A stretch of 64,000 nt of DNA from Syngnathus acus (GCF_901709675.1 NC_051107.1:6946001-7010000); one strand, 5' to 3'; numbered from the stretch's first letter, positions 12,101 through 24,204 are shown. The notes: generated from the sequence alone by a model not told the origin. Numbers and translations are program-made.

Positions 12101-13312
12101 CATTTGGGAGCCAGCGTGCGCTAAAAATAGCCAGGAGAAGGAGAAAATAGATGCTTCCCGGATCGGTGGAATTCCCGCCCTGGCGGTGTCCTCGAATGCT
12201 CCCCCCAAAAAATGCCGTCTGGAAGCGCACCCCATCTCCTACCGTGCGTTGCACCCAGACAGCAAATTCTTAACTGAACTCCGGCGGATGCCTGATGCTT
12301 CCTCTTTGCTAATTGGACAGGCAGGAAGCGACAAGCTACGTCTTAGCTGCCGGCTAGCTGCTTAGCATGTTATTGGAATGAGTCCCCCCCCGGCCTGGGT
12401 GGCGTTACAGCCGCTGAGGCGTGTGTTGTGGTTTCCTGTCAAGCTGTGAACAAGAAACTCACTTGAACACGCTGACATTAAAAGCCACATGCTTGAAAAA
12501 GAAAGACACTTTTATTTTTAGCGCGCAGAGCGTCACTCTGTATGTGCACGTCTGGCCGGGGGAGGGAAATTCATTGTGTGTGGTTGTGTGTGATGTTTGT
12601 AATTGTGCCTTGTATGTGAGAACAGGCACCCCCCAACGGGTCTAGCCAGCGTTGTCGAGACGTCTTGATCAGGAGCGACGGCGTGCGGACGGCCTTTTTG
12701 GCTTCTCCGCACCCGCGTGACGTCGCGCGCGTGCACGCTTTGCTATCGGAGTCGTGAAAGATTGTTACTTTGCGCCACGCAAGCAACCGATAGCTTGCAA
12801 ATGAGCGCTCCTTCAAGCCGTATAATACGAAGGCTAAGCGCGGGCAGGCGAGCCGAGGCGCGAAGCTGAGCGAGCCGCCGAATGGCACGCCGCCGGTCGA
12901 CGTCTCGTCTTTGGTTTGCTCCGTGGGGAGCCGTGCCGCTTCCCGGGTGACGGGAAGGTGAGGCGATAAGTCACCATGTCAATGTTGATCCCAGGCCTCG
13001 ACGGCGGGGCGGCGCTTTGCAAGCTGAGGAATTCCCCCAAACGCACGGCCGCTTTGTTTGACTCGGTGGCGTCGCGGGAAGTCCGACACGTCGCCGCTCA
13101 CGTCACGCGCCCGCGAGAAACGTGACACGCGGCCGCCGCTAGACTCATTGGCAGCCGTGTGTGTGACTTGCATGTGCAGGGTAAGCGCGCACATTCACTG
13201 ACTCACGCTTGAACACTATCGCTCGTACTATTATGCACACACGCAATCTTACACACAACCGCAGACGCACAAAGTCTGTCTGTCTCTCACGCTCGCACAC
13301 TCTCAAAAGCAA

Positions 13313-13349
<37 letters not shown>

Positions 13350-15033
13350 ATCACAGCCAAAGTCATTAGCTTGCGCGCGCACGCACGCACGCACGCACGC
13401 ACGCACACTGTTGCTGTGAGCGCCAAGGCGCTCTTCAGCCTTGAGAAGTTTCCACAGTTCTGGAAGCCGTTAGCGAGGCGGCGGGGGCGCGGCGCGAATC
13501 CTTTGAGCGTCGGCTTGGCTAGCCGCAACACTTAACTTGTTAGCTTGTTAGCGCACCACAAATGTTAGCAAATTAGCCGGCGACACGTCTGTCTCGTGTG
13601 TCGCTCGTTGGCCCGTCGTCTGTCAGACTCTTGTCACTCGAGGCATTTGCGCGTCGGAACTATAGGGCGTCTTGCGATGTCACGCCGCCACGGGTGACTT
13701 TCTCCGCTCGATTCGTAGAAGTTGGCGTCGTCTCGTGTGGGGGTCCAAAGCAAACCTGGACCACTGGCTTTCTCGTAGCGAGCCCGCTTCCGTGTGTTTG
13801 CGCAAAGGTGTCGCGTTCCTCTACCACAGTGGCGCTGACTCAGCGGGAGGACGCCATCTCTCTCGGTGGCGGCGCGTGCGTTCGCGCTGATGAAGCAGTC
13901 CAAAGTGTTCTTTTTCCACGCTGCTAAAAAAAGATCCTTCAAAGAGCAGACGAGATGGATTAAGTGTCTGCAATGGTTTCCACGACGACGCAAACAGGAA
14001 GTCGAAGACTGGATAATTGTCAAATGGCGGTAAAAAAGAGCGAGGCCCTTGCGAGGAGCGCCGTCACGTTAGCTTTCTTTCAAATCATCTTGATGTCCAC
14101 CAGAGGAAAATGAAGGAAGGACTCCTTCCTGTTGAAGGCGTGCGAGCGTAAATGGGATGATGATGAATTAATGATGAATGCCAAATTAAGTAACACGTAC
14201 TGATGATCGCGAGCGCGCCGGGTGAGTCACTTGGTCGTTATCGAACATTATCATCAGCTGGCCATAGCGACGTCGTCATCAGCGTCAATTAGCGTCATTA
14301 GCAACATTAGCATCAAAGCCGCGCCTGTCAGCCCTGCGCCACACGCCTCTTTTTCTTCTTGCCCTCCTTGTTCTTGCGGTGGCGGCCATGGCGGCCATGG
14401 CGGTCATGGTGGCGGCGGCGGCCGCGACCTTCCTCCTTCCGTCCTGACAAAGCAGCCAGCACCACCGCCAAGGTGATGTCATGCAAGCACGCAGATTAGC
14501 CGTGTGTGTGCGTGCGCGCGTGCGTGGTCTCCTGCTGCGTTTTGGCTGGCTGGGGCTGGGGGGGGAAGGGTCACAGAAGGGCTTGACTTTTGGAAGTCAA
14601 GCAGATGATAATTTGGAAGCACCTGGAATGCGGACGGACGAGGCTGAGGACGCATCAAGCAAGCAGGCCCTCATCCGGCCCCTCCCTCCTCCCCACCCCC
14701 CAGCGGCGAGGCTCCGCCCAACGCCCGGCCGCCCTCCCGCTGGTCCCGGAGCCGCTCGCGGCATTCCCGCATCGGCGCAACATCTGGAAGCAAGCGCACG
14801 CACGCATGCAGTCCACTCGAGTCGACACGCAACAAGAAAACGAAGAAGACCTTCTTCTGGGATTCTGCTCCGTGACCTTTTTCCTTGGAACTTTTCCTTG
14901 CCTTTGTTTTGTTTTGAGATTGTGACTCCGTCCGTCCACCGAGGGAATGTAAGTTTCCTGCCGAGCGGCTGGCTCGGCTCGGCTCGGCGCTCTCTGCGCT
15001 GGCTCGCTCAAGCTCCTCATCTCTCGTTGGCAG
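9115..15033. other. Long intergenic region between phf21b and pthlh
   Basis: Nearly 6 kb in which I recognise no conserved gene. It contains a CA repeat (about 13315-13349), a CGCA repeat (about 13373-13408), CCTC-rich runs (about 11930-11960), GCC/GGC-rich DNA around 14380-14430, scattered GCTAAY-type motifs (for example 13539-13577 and 14284-14312), and a second GTCACGTGAC palindrome at 10704-10713. A 120-codon open frame at 9466-9828 matches nothing I know. The last part (about 14580-14949) may include a 5' UTR exon of pthlh, because a GTAAGT donor follows position 14949. Confidence 0.5.
13315..13408. repeat. CA and CGCA microsatellites
   Basis: A (CA)n tract at about 13315-13349 is followed 25 bp later by a (CGCA)n tract at about 13373-13408. 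Confidence 0.9.
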
Positions 15034-15048
15034 AAACGCGCGGTCAAC

Positions 15049-16737
15049 ATGTCCGGCGTGGGCGCTCTCCTCCTGGCCGCCTTCCTGCTCTGCTCGCCCG
15101 TTGCCGGCCGAGCCCGACCCGCCGACGCCAGAACGTAAGTTGCGCTCTTGTCCTTTTCCTCCGCGCTCGCTCGCTTGCGCTCTCGTCCTTTTCCTCCGCG
15201 CTCGCTCGCACACGCACGCACCTTCACGTGTGGGAACTCTCCGAAGAATTTGGTGCAGCCCAAGTGGCCCGTTTCACAAGGAAAGAGTCAATGCACATTG
15301 AACAAGACAACAAAGGTCCAAAACGGGAAGAAAGGGCTTCAGTTCACGAGACCGACCGGCATTCCCAAGAAATCAAGGTCCACATCTCAGAAAGTTGGTT
15401 CCAGACACTCTTTCGCAACAAAGTCTTTATTTTGCAAGATTGAAACTAATTTGACAGCAGCACGAAAAAAAAGAGATGCTCTTCAGCAACGCGTGCGCTT
15501 GGACATGTATATGGAGGAGGCGGCCGGCGCGCGCCTGCATGCAGGCACGCACGGCACGGCACATGGGGGCCCCTGCATGCGGGCGCTCATCTGCTTTGCA
15601 TCAGGCGCGTGCGGAAGCACGCTTCCGGAGTGCCCCACTGAGCTTCTTCCGCTTTGGCGATGGGCTCGGGATTTGGCGTCCCTGAGCGCAGAGGCCAGCC
15701 AACATGTCCAGCAGGCAGGGGGGTGGCCGGCCGGGTGACCGGCCGGCAGGCTGGCCGGCCGGCCGGCCGGCCGTTAGGCCAGCCCCTATAGCTGCCTGCC
15801 TGCCCGCTGTTTGTGTGCTCAGAGTGCGCCGGCTCGGGGTTCCCAGGCTCCCCTCCCTCGCCCTCGCTGTTTGTTTAGGAGCGCCGCAGCGGCCCGAGCC
15901 CAGTTGAGAAACTCGATCCAGGCCGGCCGGCGGGAAAGATAACAGCGCTAAGAAGCAGAACAGAAGGAAAGCAAGGAAAACAACAACCAAAAAAAACCTG
16001 AGAAGAAGAGCGCCGCCTTGGCCCATCTGGACAGAATCAAAGCGGAGGGAGCGGAGCGGACGCTATTGTCGGATCTTCTGCGCCTTCAGTGGCACAAGCG
16101 TCTGGCCGTGGGACAAGCGTCTGGCCGCGGTGCAGCCCCGCCCTCTGCTGGTCGCTCAGCGCAACAACAAGAACAAGTGGCTCGGCTCGCCTTGTCATGT
16201 CAAGGGCGCCGCTCATCTGCAAGTCGGTCTCAAGTTGACAAGAAAAGAATCTCAATTGTACAAATGCAACCAGGAAGAGTTCTGATGTCCTGCTTCAGAG
16301 TTGCAAAAGCAAGCGGGGCGGGGCGGGCCCGGCCCTCGGGCCCCCAAGCTGCTGGAAGCGCCGCCCTTCCTGTTGTCTCATTGTGGTCGCCAACCGTTGC
16401 CTTTTTGCTTTTGCGCAGGCGGCGCTCGGTGACGCATGCGCAGCTGATGCACGACAAGGGCCGCACGCTGCAGGATTTCAAGCGGCGCCTGTGGCTGCAG
16501 GAGCTCCTGGACGAGGTCCACACGGCCGAGATCCGTCAGCTCCCGCTCTCCAAAGCCCCGCCGGCGCCGAGCAAGGGCCTGGCGGCCGACTGGTCGCCGG
16601 AGGAGCGGGAGGCCACCAACCTGCCGCAGGAAACCCACAAGAGCTTCCGGGACGCTAAGCGCCGCAAGAAAGGACGCCCCGGCAGGCGGAAGGACGCCGA
16701 CAAGCGCAAGAGGAGGGCCCAGGCCAAGCCGCTCTGA
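15049..16737 (+). CDS. pthlh: Parathyroid hormone-like hormone (PTHrP) precursor
   Basis: PTHrP is a secreted paracrine hormone acting through the PTH1-type receptor in cartilage, bone and calcium handling. Two coding exons: 15049-15134 and 16419-16737, 134 aa (human isoforms 175-177). Exon 1 gives the signal peptide (MSGVGALLLAAFLLCSP). A GTAAGT donor follows. Exon 2 begins at a dibasic site (TRR) and encodes the receptor-binding region SVTHAQLMHDKGRTLQDF followed by HTAEIR. It continues with NLPQETHKS and a very basic tail (RRKKGRPGRRKDADKRKRRA) like the nuclear-localisation segment of mammalian PTHrP. The protein ends soon after this, so the mammalian osteostatin region is absent. The propeptide is very short. 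A 5' UTR exon probably ends at 14949, because an acceptor precedes 15034. Which teleost paralogue this is (a or b) I cannot say. Confidence 0.94.
15135..16418 (+). other. pthlh: pthlh intron
   Basis: The 1.28-kb intron between the signal-peptide and hormone exons. It contains a GGCC-rich cluster at about 15725-15780 built from repeated GGCCGGCC motifs. No coding sequence was recognised. Confidence 0.6.
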
Positions 16738-17270
16738 ACGCAGGTCAGTCGCACTGTTCCAGACAGCTGGATGGATGGAGGGAGGGAGGGATGGCAGGCA
16801 GGCAGGCAGAAAACGTCATTGCAGCGGCCGCCACTTTGGGATTCCCAAATCTCAATCAAGCCTGAATAGCATATTTTCCAATATTTCCATATTTTATTTG
16901 TGATTATCAATGGTTGGTCTGACCAAAGTCTTTGAAAAACCTTGCGTGTTTGTGTGTGCAGGTGCCTGCAGCCAGCGCAGCGCAGCGGACCCCTAAACAG
17001 TCGTCTTGCTGTTTGGAAAGACAACCTGGATATTTATTGTGTAAATACAAATCAGTAGAGTAGAAAGTGACGTGGAAATGAAAGATTTTCTTTTGATTCC
17101 AACACGCGTGTTGTAATTTATTTGGTTTGAATGTTGTATTTATTGGATTGGTTTTTCCACCATCATGCACTTTACACCGACCAGCAAGTCTTTGGTCTTT
17201 GCTTGACTTGGAGTTGATCTTGTGTCAATGACGCCCCCTGGCGGCGCTTGCTTTTGCCACTTGCACTGAG

Positions 17271-17276
17271 ATTAAA
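17271..17276 (+). terminator. pthlh: Possible polyadenylation signal for pthlh
   Basis: ATTAAA about 530 bp after the pthlh stop. Canonical AATAAA motifs also occur at 17811 and about 17840, so the true 3' end is uncertain. Confidence 0.4.
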
Positions 17277-17279
17277 CGT

Positions 17280-18910
17280 TTGACACAAGCTCTGCACTCG
17301 AGTCACCGTGTGGTCTCTTGCGCTCGCTCGCTCGCTCGGGCGCTCACTTGCCTGGGCGGACGGTCCGACGGAGACGTCGGTGTGGACGTGCACCGACAGA
17401 AACCAACGCGAGACGCCATCTCCCTGAGGTCTTTTCTCCACGACTGCGCAACTTCCAGGTCTTTGGTAGCCTGGAAATAATGCGGCAGGCAGGCAGACAC
17501 AGACCGCGCGCGAACCAGTCGGCGAAGAGTGACGTCACTTCGAGGCAAACGTCGCAAACATGTGAAAAGGGCTGGACATGTCCACCATGCCGATCTTTTG
17601 GGAGACGCAAAAGAAAACCTGGACTGAAGATACGAGGAATAGAAAGAACACACACCACGGTCCCAACACAACCTTCGAGCCAAAGTTCCATGGTGGAATT
17701 CTGTATGCCTCTGCAACTTGACTCGCAGCGTCCTCAGAACATCGCGCCAATAACGTAACATGAGTGATGTCATGTTTTGATCCCCTCACGAGGTGTAGTT
17801 CATTTTTCAAAATAAAGAGATCGTTCAGACTCCGATCAAATAAACGGAAATAATGCTTGAAGTTATTTATTTATATTCTAGTGCGGCCAAATGATCGGTC
17901 CGCTGTACAACACCAGCGTCCCCCCTCGCTGTGTCCAAATGTTGTTTTTTAATTTTTGCAAACTTTATTTGCTGTGTCCAAATTCACAGGCCGGTTTGAT
18001 CAGCTGCATGACGTCACTTCTGGTGCGGCACGTCACGCGAAACACGACCACAGCCTTGAAACGGGCCTTCGTTCCCATGGCAACGGTCTTACTTCTTTTG
18101 AAAATATTTCTAAATTCCGAACTTATAAGCCCAACTGTCTGCCAGTAGGTGTCAAACAGACCTTAAGAAATAAAGTACTCAAATACAAGGTTTCGTGTAC
18201 TTTGGAATTTGTCGATTGTTACATACTATGTAAATCTGCTTAATATGTCGACCTGCCATTTCGCCAGCAGTATGTTGGAAATGGAAATGTGCTCACATTC
18301 ATTGCGTAGATAACGCTCGTGTCTTTTTGATTCATTCGTCTCTTTTACTCCGTTGTTAGCAAATCTATTTGTGCTTCGTGGCAGACGCCCACATTGCGGC
18401 ACTCTCATGACTACAGTCATGCATTTGACACTCGCTCGCCCAGGCTGTTGGCAACAAAGATCAAAAGCGTTCGAGGCGAATGTTCGTTCACATGTCTGTT
18501 TCCAACCAATTCTATGCCGTTCTGGTTCATCACAATACGTTTTGACCTCCAACAAAGCTCTTTGCTTTTTTCTCTCTCAAATGTTAAACCTTTTGTCTGT
18601 TCACTCACTCACTCACTCACTCACTCACTCACTCACTCACTCACTCACTCACTCACTCACTCACTCACTCACTCACTCACTCACTCACTCAATCAATCAA
18701 TCAATCAATCAATCAAGACAATAGTGCACCGTCGGCAGTTTGAATAAGCGAGCAGGTGCCCGTGTTGCTGATGCAGAATTGGCGACAGTTGTCGTGGCAA
18801 CGCCTGCCTGGCGGAGCCTCCAGGTGGCAGCAGCGGCCTCCCTCCTTCCTCCGATTGCCGCGTCGAACAAGACAAAGCGGAAGCAGACGCGGAAGCAGGT
18901 GGCAGACAGC
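17280..18910. other. Intergenic region between pthlh and the c11orf98 homologue
   Basis: 1.6 kb without a recognisable exon upstream of the c11orf98 start codon. Much of 17790-18360 is AT-rich. It contains the tetranucleotide arrays at 18600-18716. The promoter of the downstream gene presumably lies after the arrays. Confidence 0.5.
18600..18716. repeat. Compound tetranucleotide microsatellite (TCAC)n(AATC)n
   Basis: About 90 bp of pure TCAC repeats pass directly into about 26 bp of AATC repeats. It lies about 195 bp upstream of the c11orf98-homologue start codon. Confidence 0.95.
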
Positions 18911-20244
18911 ATGTCTCCACCCGGAGGCAAGATCAACAGACCCAAAACGGTAAGAAAGCTCGGCGGGAAACAGCCAAGGCACACTCGAACGCGCGCGGGG
19001 ACCTTGGTTGACTCTCAAAGTTGCGGACTTCCCTTAACGCCACACAGAGGAACTCATCGCCAAGGCACACTCGAACGCGCGCGGGGACCTTGCTTGACTC
19101 TCAAAGTTGCGGACTTCCCTTAACGCCACACAGAGGAACTCATCGCCGGCCGAAGGCGCTTGAGCTCGAACTTGCGCTGCGTCGCTTTTTTTGTTTTGCT
19201 TTGCTTCGGGGCCAAGTGCAGGGAGAAGGAAAGGAGGGTCCTCTTGTGAAATGATACTTGTCGGGAAAAAGACGCGAGTTGCCTTCATGTTGGAGCTGCA
19301 ATGAAAGGGCTGCTTTTTGGGACGAACTGCCCAAAGGTTTCATTCATTGTACGTGCCGCGCTGGCTACACGTAGGCAGGCTCCTGTCGCTTGGAGTAAAT
19401 GTCATGTCATGTTGGAGAAGTGACTTAGACTCCTCGGTTTTTACCATGCACAAGCTGAAATATCTTCAGCAACATGTGATTTCACCCTAGAAATGTGTTT
19501 TTGTGGCAGGACTTGGGCAAGAAGCTGTTCAAGCGCCGTCGCGTCCTGGGGCGGCAGAAGAAGAAGCGCAGTCGGATCGTGGGCGCCGTGCTGGACCGAG
19601 GCCTCATCACCGTCCATCACCTCCGGAAGAGGAAGTGGGTCGCTCGGCAGCCCAGCCCAGCCCGGCGCTTGCCTGCGTGCGTGCCTTTCGGGGCACGTCC
19701 ACGACATGCGCAATAAAAATGTCTGCCCTCTTTCGGCAGAACAAGCCCCAGGGCCAACATCACCTTGTCGGGGAAGAAGAAGCAAAAGCTCATCAAGCAG
19801 CTGCAGCACCTCCAGAAGGACAAGGCGCAAATGGAAGGTGAGCTTTTCAGATCGGCCCACCGATCCCCGACTCGCTCGGCGTGCCGTCGGATCCTCTCCT
19901 CTGTCTACCGTTAGCCGGCCGGCGAACCGGCTGCGCTCGTCACAAGTGGAGTCGCCGGGCAGCCGACGAGGAGATGCTAATAAGATAAGATAAGATAAGA
20001 TAATCCTTTATTATTCCCTCAATGGGGAAACTCCTGTGTTAGCAGCAGTACACTTAACATATACACACACACACACACACGCATGCGGGGAAGGGGGTAA
20101 AAGATTTAAAAAGTAAAGATATATATAATTAAAAAATATGGACAGAATATACACAATACACAATATACACAATATATAATATATATATATAATGGCGCTA
20201 ACGTGGACCGCAGAGGCGCTTGTCGGCACAGTCGCCATCGGGAC

Positions 20245-20275
<31 letters not shown>

Positions 20276-20669
20276 AAAAATAAGACGAGCCGCGTCGTAA
20301 GCCAAAAGGACGGGCGGGAGCCCCGCCCGGGGACCGACGCGGGGTCGCTCGCCCAAAAGCGAATGTAAAAGTCGAGCGCAACGCCTGTTAACAGACAGAA
20401 TGCCAAAAATGGCCCCAAGTTGGCTCGGGCACCTACTCTGCCTCCTCTTGTTGCTGCGGCCGGCTGGCATACATGGAAACTGGACATTTTGGGGGTGCCA
20501 AAGGGGAGCCACGCCTTCACTTTCTAGTAACCATACAAATGTGTTGTGTGTGTGTGTGTGTGTGTGGCCAGTTGAAGCTGCAGCTCATCCACCAAAGAAG
20601 AAGGCACGCAAGAAGAAAAGGAGCAGCCCAGCCAGCGAGGACGTCAGCATGGACCATGATGGTCAATAA
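18911..20669 (+). CDS. c11orf98: C11orf98-like small basic nuclear/nucleolar protein
   Basis: A homologue of human C11orf98, a poorly characterised small basic protein. Four exons: 18911-18949, 19510-19634, 19740-19837, 20572-20669, giving 119 aa (human about 123). The order matches the human protein: start [13 protein letters not shown], then [30 protein letters not shown], then [18 protein letters not shown], and a lysine-rich end ([13 protein letters not shown]) with an acidic tail. Frame continuity across all junctions supports the model. The exon 2 donor was chosen at 19634 because only that GT keeps the frame into [10 protein letters not shown]. The lysine/arginine content suggests nucleolar localisation, which is inference. 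In human the gene is on 11q12, so its position beside pthlh and mansc1 is a fish arrangement. Confidence 0.93.
18974..19145 (+). repeat. Two-copy 86-bp tandem duplication in c11orf98 intron 1
   Basis: Copy 1 is 18974-19059 and copy 2 is 19060-19145. I see one mismatch (GGTTG versus GCTTG). The copies are directly adjacent. Confidence 0.92.
19978..20060 (-). mobile_element. Non-LTR retrotransposon 3' tail fragment with GATAA repeats
   Basis: GATAA repeats are followed by a stretch reading, on the minus strand, CCCCATTGAGGGAATAATAA then AAGGATTATC. This resembles the common 3' end of fish LINE-type elements with a TATCT-repeat tail. The body (towards 20200) is degraded and AT/CA-rich. The fragment is in intron 3 of the c11orf98 homologue. 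The family name is not determined. Confidence 0.5.
20251..20274. repeat. (GA)n microsatellite
   Basis: Short GA dinucleotide run in intron 3 of the c11orf98 homologue. Confidence 0.85.
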
Positions 20670-20927
20670 CCCAAATGACTCTCTTGCCGTGGGAATGGCG
20701 CTCAGGCACCACAAGTCAGCCATTCCTTTGGCCGGCAGCGCGCAAAAACATGTGGACCTTTTCTTTCCTGAAAATGCGCACGCAACCAGTGTCCGCCGTT
20801 GTACTGTGTGCGTGCCTTTTGGTGGATTCAGTCCATTTGACGTGAGTGTTCCTCGCATTCATTTCGTGCTCATTGTTTGACTTGAGACTGGAGTGGAAGC
20901 GTGTGGCTTGGCAAAGGTGCAATTTCT

Positions 20928-20933
20928 AATAAA
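20928..20933 (+). terminator. c11orf98: Polyadenylation signal for the c11orf98 homologue
   Basis: AATAAA about 260 bp after the stop codon. Further AATAAA motifs follow at about 21015 and 21030. Confidence 0.55.
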
Positions 20934-21039
20934 ACAAGCACGACAAACAGACATCATTCAAATCATTGAGATGAAAATATCTATCCATTCACGCAGGTCA
21001 GTATGTGTGATGACAATAAATGATGACACAATAAAGGAA

Positions 21040-22045
21040 GGAGACGATAAGAAAGCAGTCGCTAAGGCAAGAATAGACCAAATCAATGAGTCGAATCAAA
21101 GTGAGACCCAAATAATGATGAAAAAGAACTTTCAGACAAACGCATTCCAGTCCTGAAAAGGGAGCCAGCCAGCCAGCCAGCGAGCGAGCGAGCGTGTGGC
21201 ACCCCGCCCACTTCCCTCCCCCTCCCGGAGGACAAAGCCAAAAATGGGTCATCTGCTCGGAACCAGCGAGCTTCTTCGTCCCGTAAGACGAGCAGCTGCC
21301 GGCGGCCTCGACTCGCCTGGCCTGGCCTGGTCTCATCTCGGCTCGGCTCGCCTGGCTGCTTCACCCCGGCGGAGGGAGGACCACTCGGCTGGCGACTGAA
21401 CCCAACCGGGCGATCAGCTTTGCATCCGGCAGGTGTGTGTATGTGTGTGGACGGGGGCGTGTGCTTCGCGCCGCGCCGGAGCCTGGCGGTACCAGGAGCG
21501 ATCGAACCTGCGGACGGAAGCGGGGAGCGGCGTGAGATTATGCACGGACGTCAAGCAATGGGACCGACCGACCGACCGACCGCACGCACGCGCCCGCTCG
21601 CCCGCCGTTTGATTCTGTGCGAAGAATGGCGACTGGGCGGGTGACGTCACCGTCTGACGAACAAAGACTCTGAGCGGCGGAGGAACATTTTGGAGTTGGC
21701 TTGAACGGCGAGCGAGCTGCGCTAGCATTAGCGAGCCTCTTGGGACGAGGACGAGGATGAGGGATCGATCGGCCATCACTCGGCTCGATGCAAAGTCCAC
21801 TCGGGCGCTCGATCTGACGTCAGCGCGCGTGCAGGCAAAGTCCTTTTGCACTTTGGACGCCAAAGGTCCTGCTAACGATTAGAAGAAGTTGACGGGCCAG
21901 GTCTGCACGTGTTTTTCGCTCGTCTGCGCGAATCCAAATTTGACGCCGCTTTGGCGTGCCTCTTTTTGTTGCCTCGTGGGCTCTCACGGTCACCGTCGAG
22001 TCTTTGGAGTGGGCCCGAGCCCAAAGTGACACCTGCCCGCGTCTT

Positions 22046-22086
<41 letters not shown>

Positions 22087-22302
22087 CCCGCCTGCTCCCT
22101 GCACGGCTTGTTGACTCGTCAAAGTTTTTGCTTTCGGCCACTTCCAGACTGACCAGTCCATCGAATTGGGTCTGTCCTTGTTTCCTGTTTTGCGACTGGC
22201 GGGCGGGTGACATATGTATGTAGGTGTGTTGCGCTTCACGTTGACCTCGATGCCCTTTGTTCCTTGCAGACGAGCGACAAGGCCGTCGGCCCGCCTTCCG
22301 CC
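21040..22302 (+). promoter_or_regulatory. mansc1: mansc1 upstream region with two full CRE palindromes
   Basis: CpG-rich DNA upstream of mansc1. It has two full cAMP-response palindromes TGACGTCA (21642-21649 and 21815-21822), a (CCTG)n run (22048-22093), and a splice acceptor just before 22270. The start codon therefore lies in a second, partly non-coding exon. Earlier parts (21040-21170) are AT-rich with no recognisable feature. Confidence 0.45.
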
Positions 22303-23634
22303 ATGACTCGGCCGCTGGTCCTGGCGCTGGTCCTGGCTCTGGCCCCGCCGTGCGTCCGCTCCCAACCCGAGAGCTGCTTCTCCCGGCAGCACGCCAACGC
22401 CGCCGTCAACGCCAGGGTGGCGCTCGCTGCCACCGCCGGCGTCACCGCCGCCGCCCGATCCGCAAAGAGCGAGCAGGAATGCGTGCTGGCCTGCTGCTCC
22501 CAGCGGGTGCAAGCGGGTGAGGGCCACGTCTCCCCCTCATCGCCTTGATGTCGCGGCGCCGTCCTCATTGTCTCGGTGTCGTCGCAGGCGCCAAGTGCAA
22601 CGTGGCCGTGTTTAATGGCAACAAGCATGGTGGCGGGGGCGGCGAGGACAACTGCTTCCTGTACCACTGTCCCAATGAGCGCGACTGTCCGCTGACGCAG
22701 GCGCCGCCCGGCGTGCGCACCTTCGACATCTTCAAAGGTAACAACGTTCCGTGATTGCGTCTCGGGAGATGGCCGCGCCTTTGCAAGTAAGCGACCGACA
22801 CCTGCTGACCAGAACGACGTCCGGGTCTCGTTCTGCCACCGATGAGCTTTCAAAAGCGGACGGTAGCGCTCACGTTCTGCTCTTGTTGTGGTTTCCCGCC
22901 CAGGTGTGATCCACCCGAGCACCGTCCGTCCCGCCGCGACCTCGATCGCCAGCGCGCCCGCACTGACCATCGCCGCCGGCCGAGACGTTTTCGTGACCGT
23001 GGCGGCCGCCAAGTCGGCGGACAAGGCGGCTACAAAGCAAAAGAAGGCAAAAAGTGACAAGAAGCCAAAAAGTCAAGTGGCGGCGGCAGCGCCAAAGACT
23101 GCTGCCTCAGCGCCTTTGAGCACTCCGCCTCCTCCGAGTACACCTCGGCCTCCGACGTCTGCTGCGAGCGCACCTCCTCCAAGCGCCACGACTCCGGCCC
23201 CTGTGACGACAACTCCCGCCGCTGCAACGTCCAAGCCGCAGTCTCCTACAACCACGACGACAACGCCGCCTCCTAGCAGCACGACTCTGCCTCCCACACC
23301 TTCTCCTTCAGCGGCACCCGTGACTCCTTCTCCTCCTACGAGCACGAGCCCTCCTCTCCTGACAACGCCTTCGTCACGTCTGACCACAGCCACTCCGATA
23401 ACCCCCGGCAGCGGGCGTAGTCAGGCGTCCAAGGTGCCGGCAGGTTCCCAGGAGAGCGGCGGCAAAATGTCATCGGGCGCGCCGAGGAGCGGCGTGGTGG
23501 CGTTCCTGGTGGCGGGCGCGGTGGCGCTGATGCTGGCACTGGCTGTGGCGCTGGGCGGGCGCAAGGCTGTGGAGTCCTTCGACAGACGCCATTACACGCG
23601 GCTGGAGCTCACCGACCTCCACTACGACCTGTGA
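22303..23634 (+). CDS. mansc1: MANSC domain-containing protein 1
   Basis: A type I membrane protein of unknown function with an extracellular MANSC domain, the fold also found in LRP11 and HAI-1. Three exons: 22303-22516, 22588-22737, 22904-23634, 364 aa (human 431). The start gives a signal peptide (MTRPLVLALVLALAPP). The MANSC cysteines follow across exons 1-2 (ESCF, QECVLACC, KCNVAVFNG, DNCFLYHC, RDCPL). A long Thr/Pro/Ser/Ala stalk (about residues 165-305) should be heavily O-glycosylated. A transmembrane helix follows (SGVVAFLVAGAVALMLALAV) and then a short tail (RRHYTRLELTDLHYDL). Identification rests on the cysteine pattern, the architecture and the position next to lrp6, as in human 12p13. 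The stalk is low-complexity and would not align well. Confidence 0.9.
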
Positions 23635-24125
23635 AGCGGCCGGCGACGCTCCACGGCGAGCGACATATGGCGGGACACGGCGAGCGGGGAGAATATCTGC
23701 AAACTCAGGAAGACGCTCGCCGACGACACGCGGGACTTGACTTGCTGTCGTTTCATCTTCTTCGAAACGCCACTGAATAGTGGATGAAAAATCACTCTTT
23801 TATTTCCATGTTTCAAACGGACAATCCACTCTGATTGGGCGACAGGTTGGCCCCGTATCATCCGTCAGAAGAATTGTTGTGCAAAGTCAAATGGGGTGTT
23901 GACAGAGAGGAGATCTGGGTTTTTCTCACTCTGCTTTCATGGAGGACTCGACAAATGTGTTGTCAGAGAGGCTGAAATCTTGAGCCATTTGACAAGTTTA
24001 ACTTCAACAGTGGCTCCAGATGATGAACGGATTCTCCAAATAGTCATTTGAGATTCAGTCAGTTGTCTCTTGATGAATGACTCGTTGCACTTGTCCATCA
24101 CCGGCATGTCGTCCATCTGCTTACA

Positions 24126-24204
<79 letters not shown>

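Noticed and set aside
14481-15443. 320-codon open frame overlapping the pthlh first exon
   Set aside because: It runs through the pthlh start region in another frame without a recognisable domain. The spliced pthlh model explains the sequence better.
18600-18716. Considered a CRISPR-like or satellite array
   Set aside because: Uniform 4-bp unit without spacers in a vertebrate genome. It is an ordinary microsatellite.
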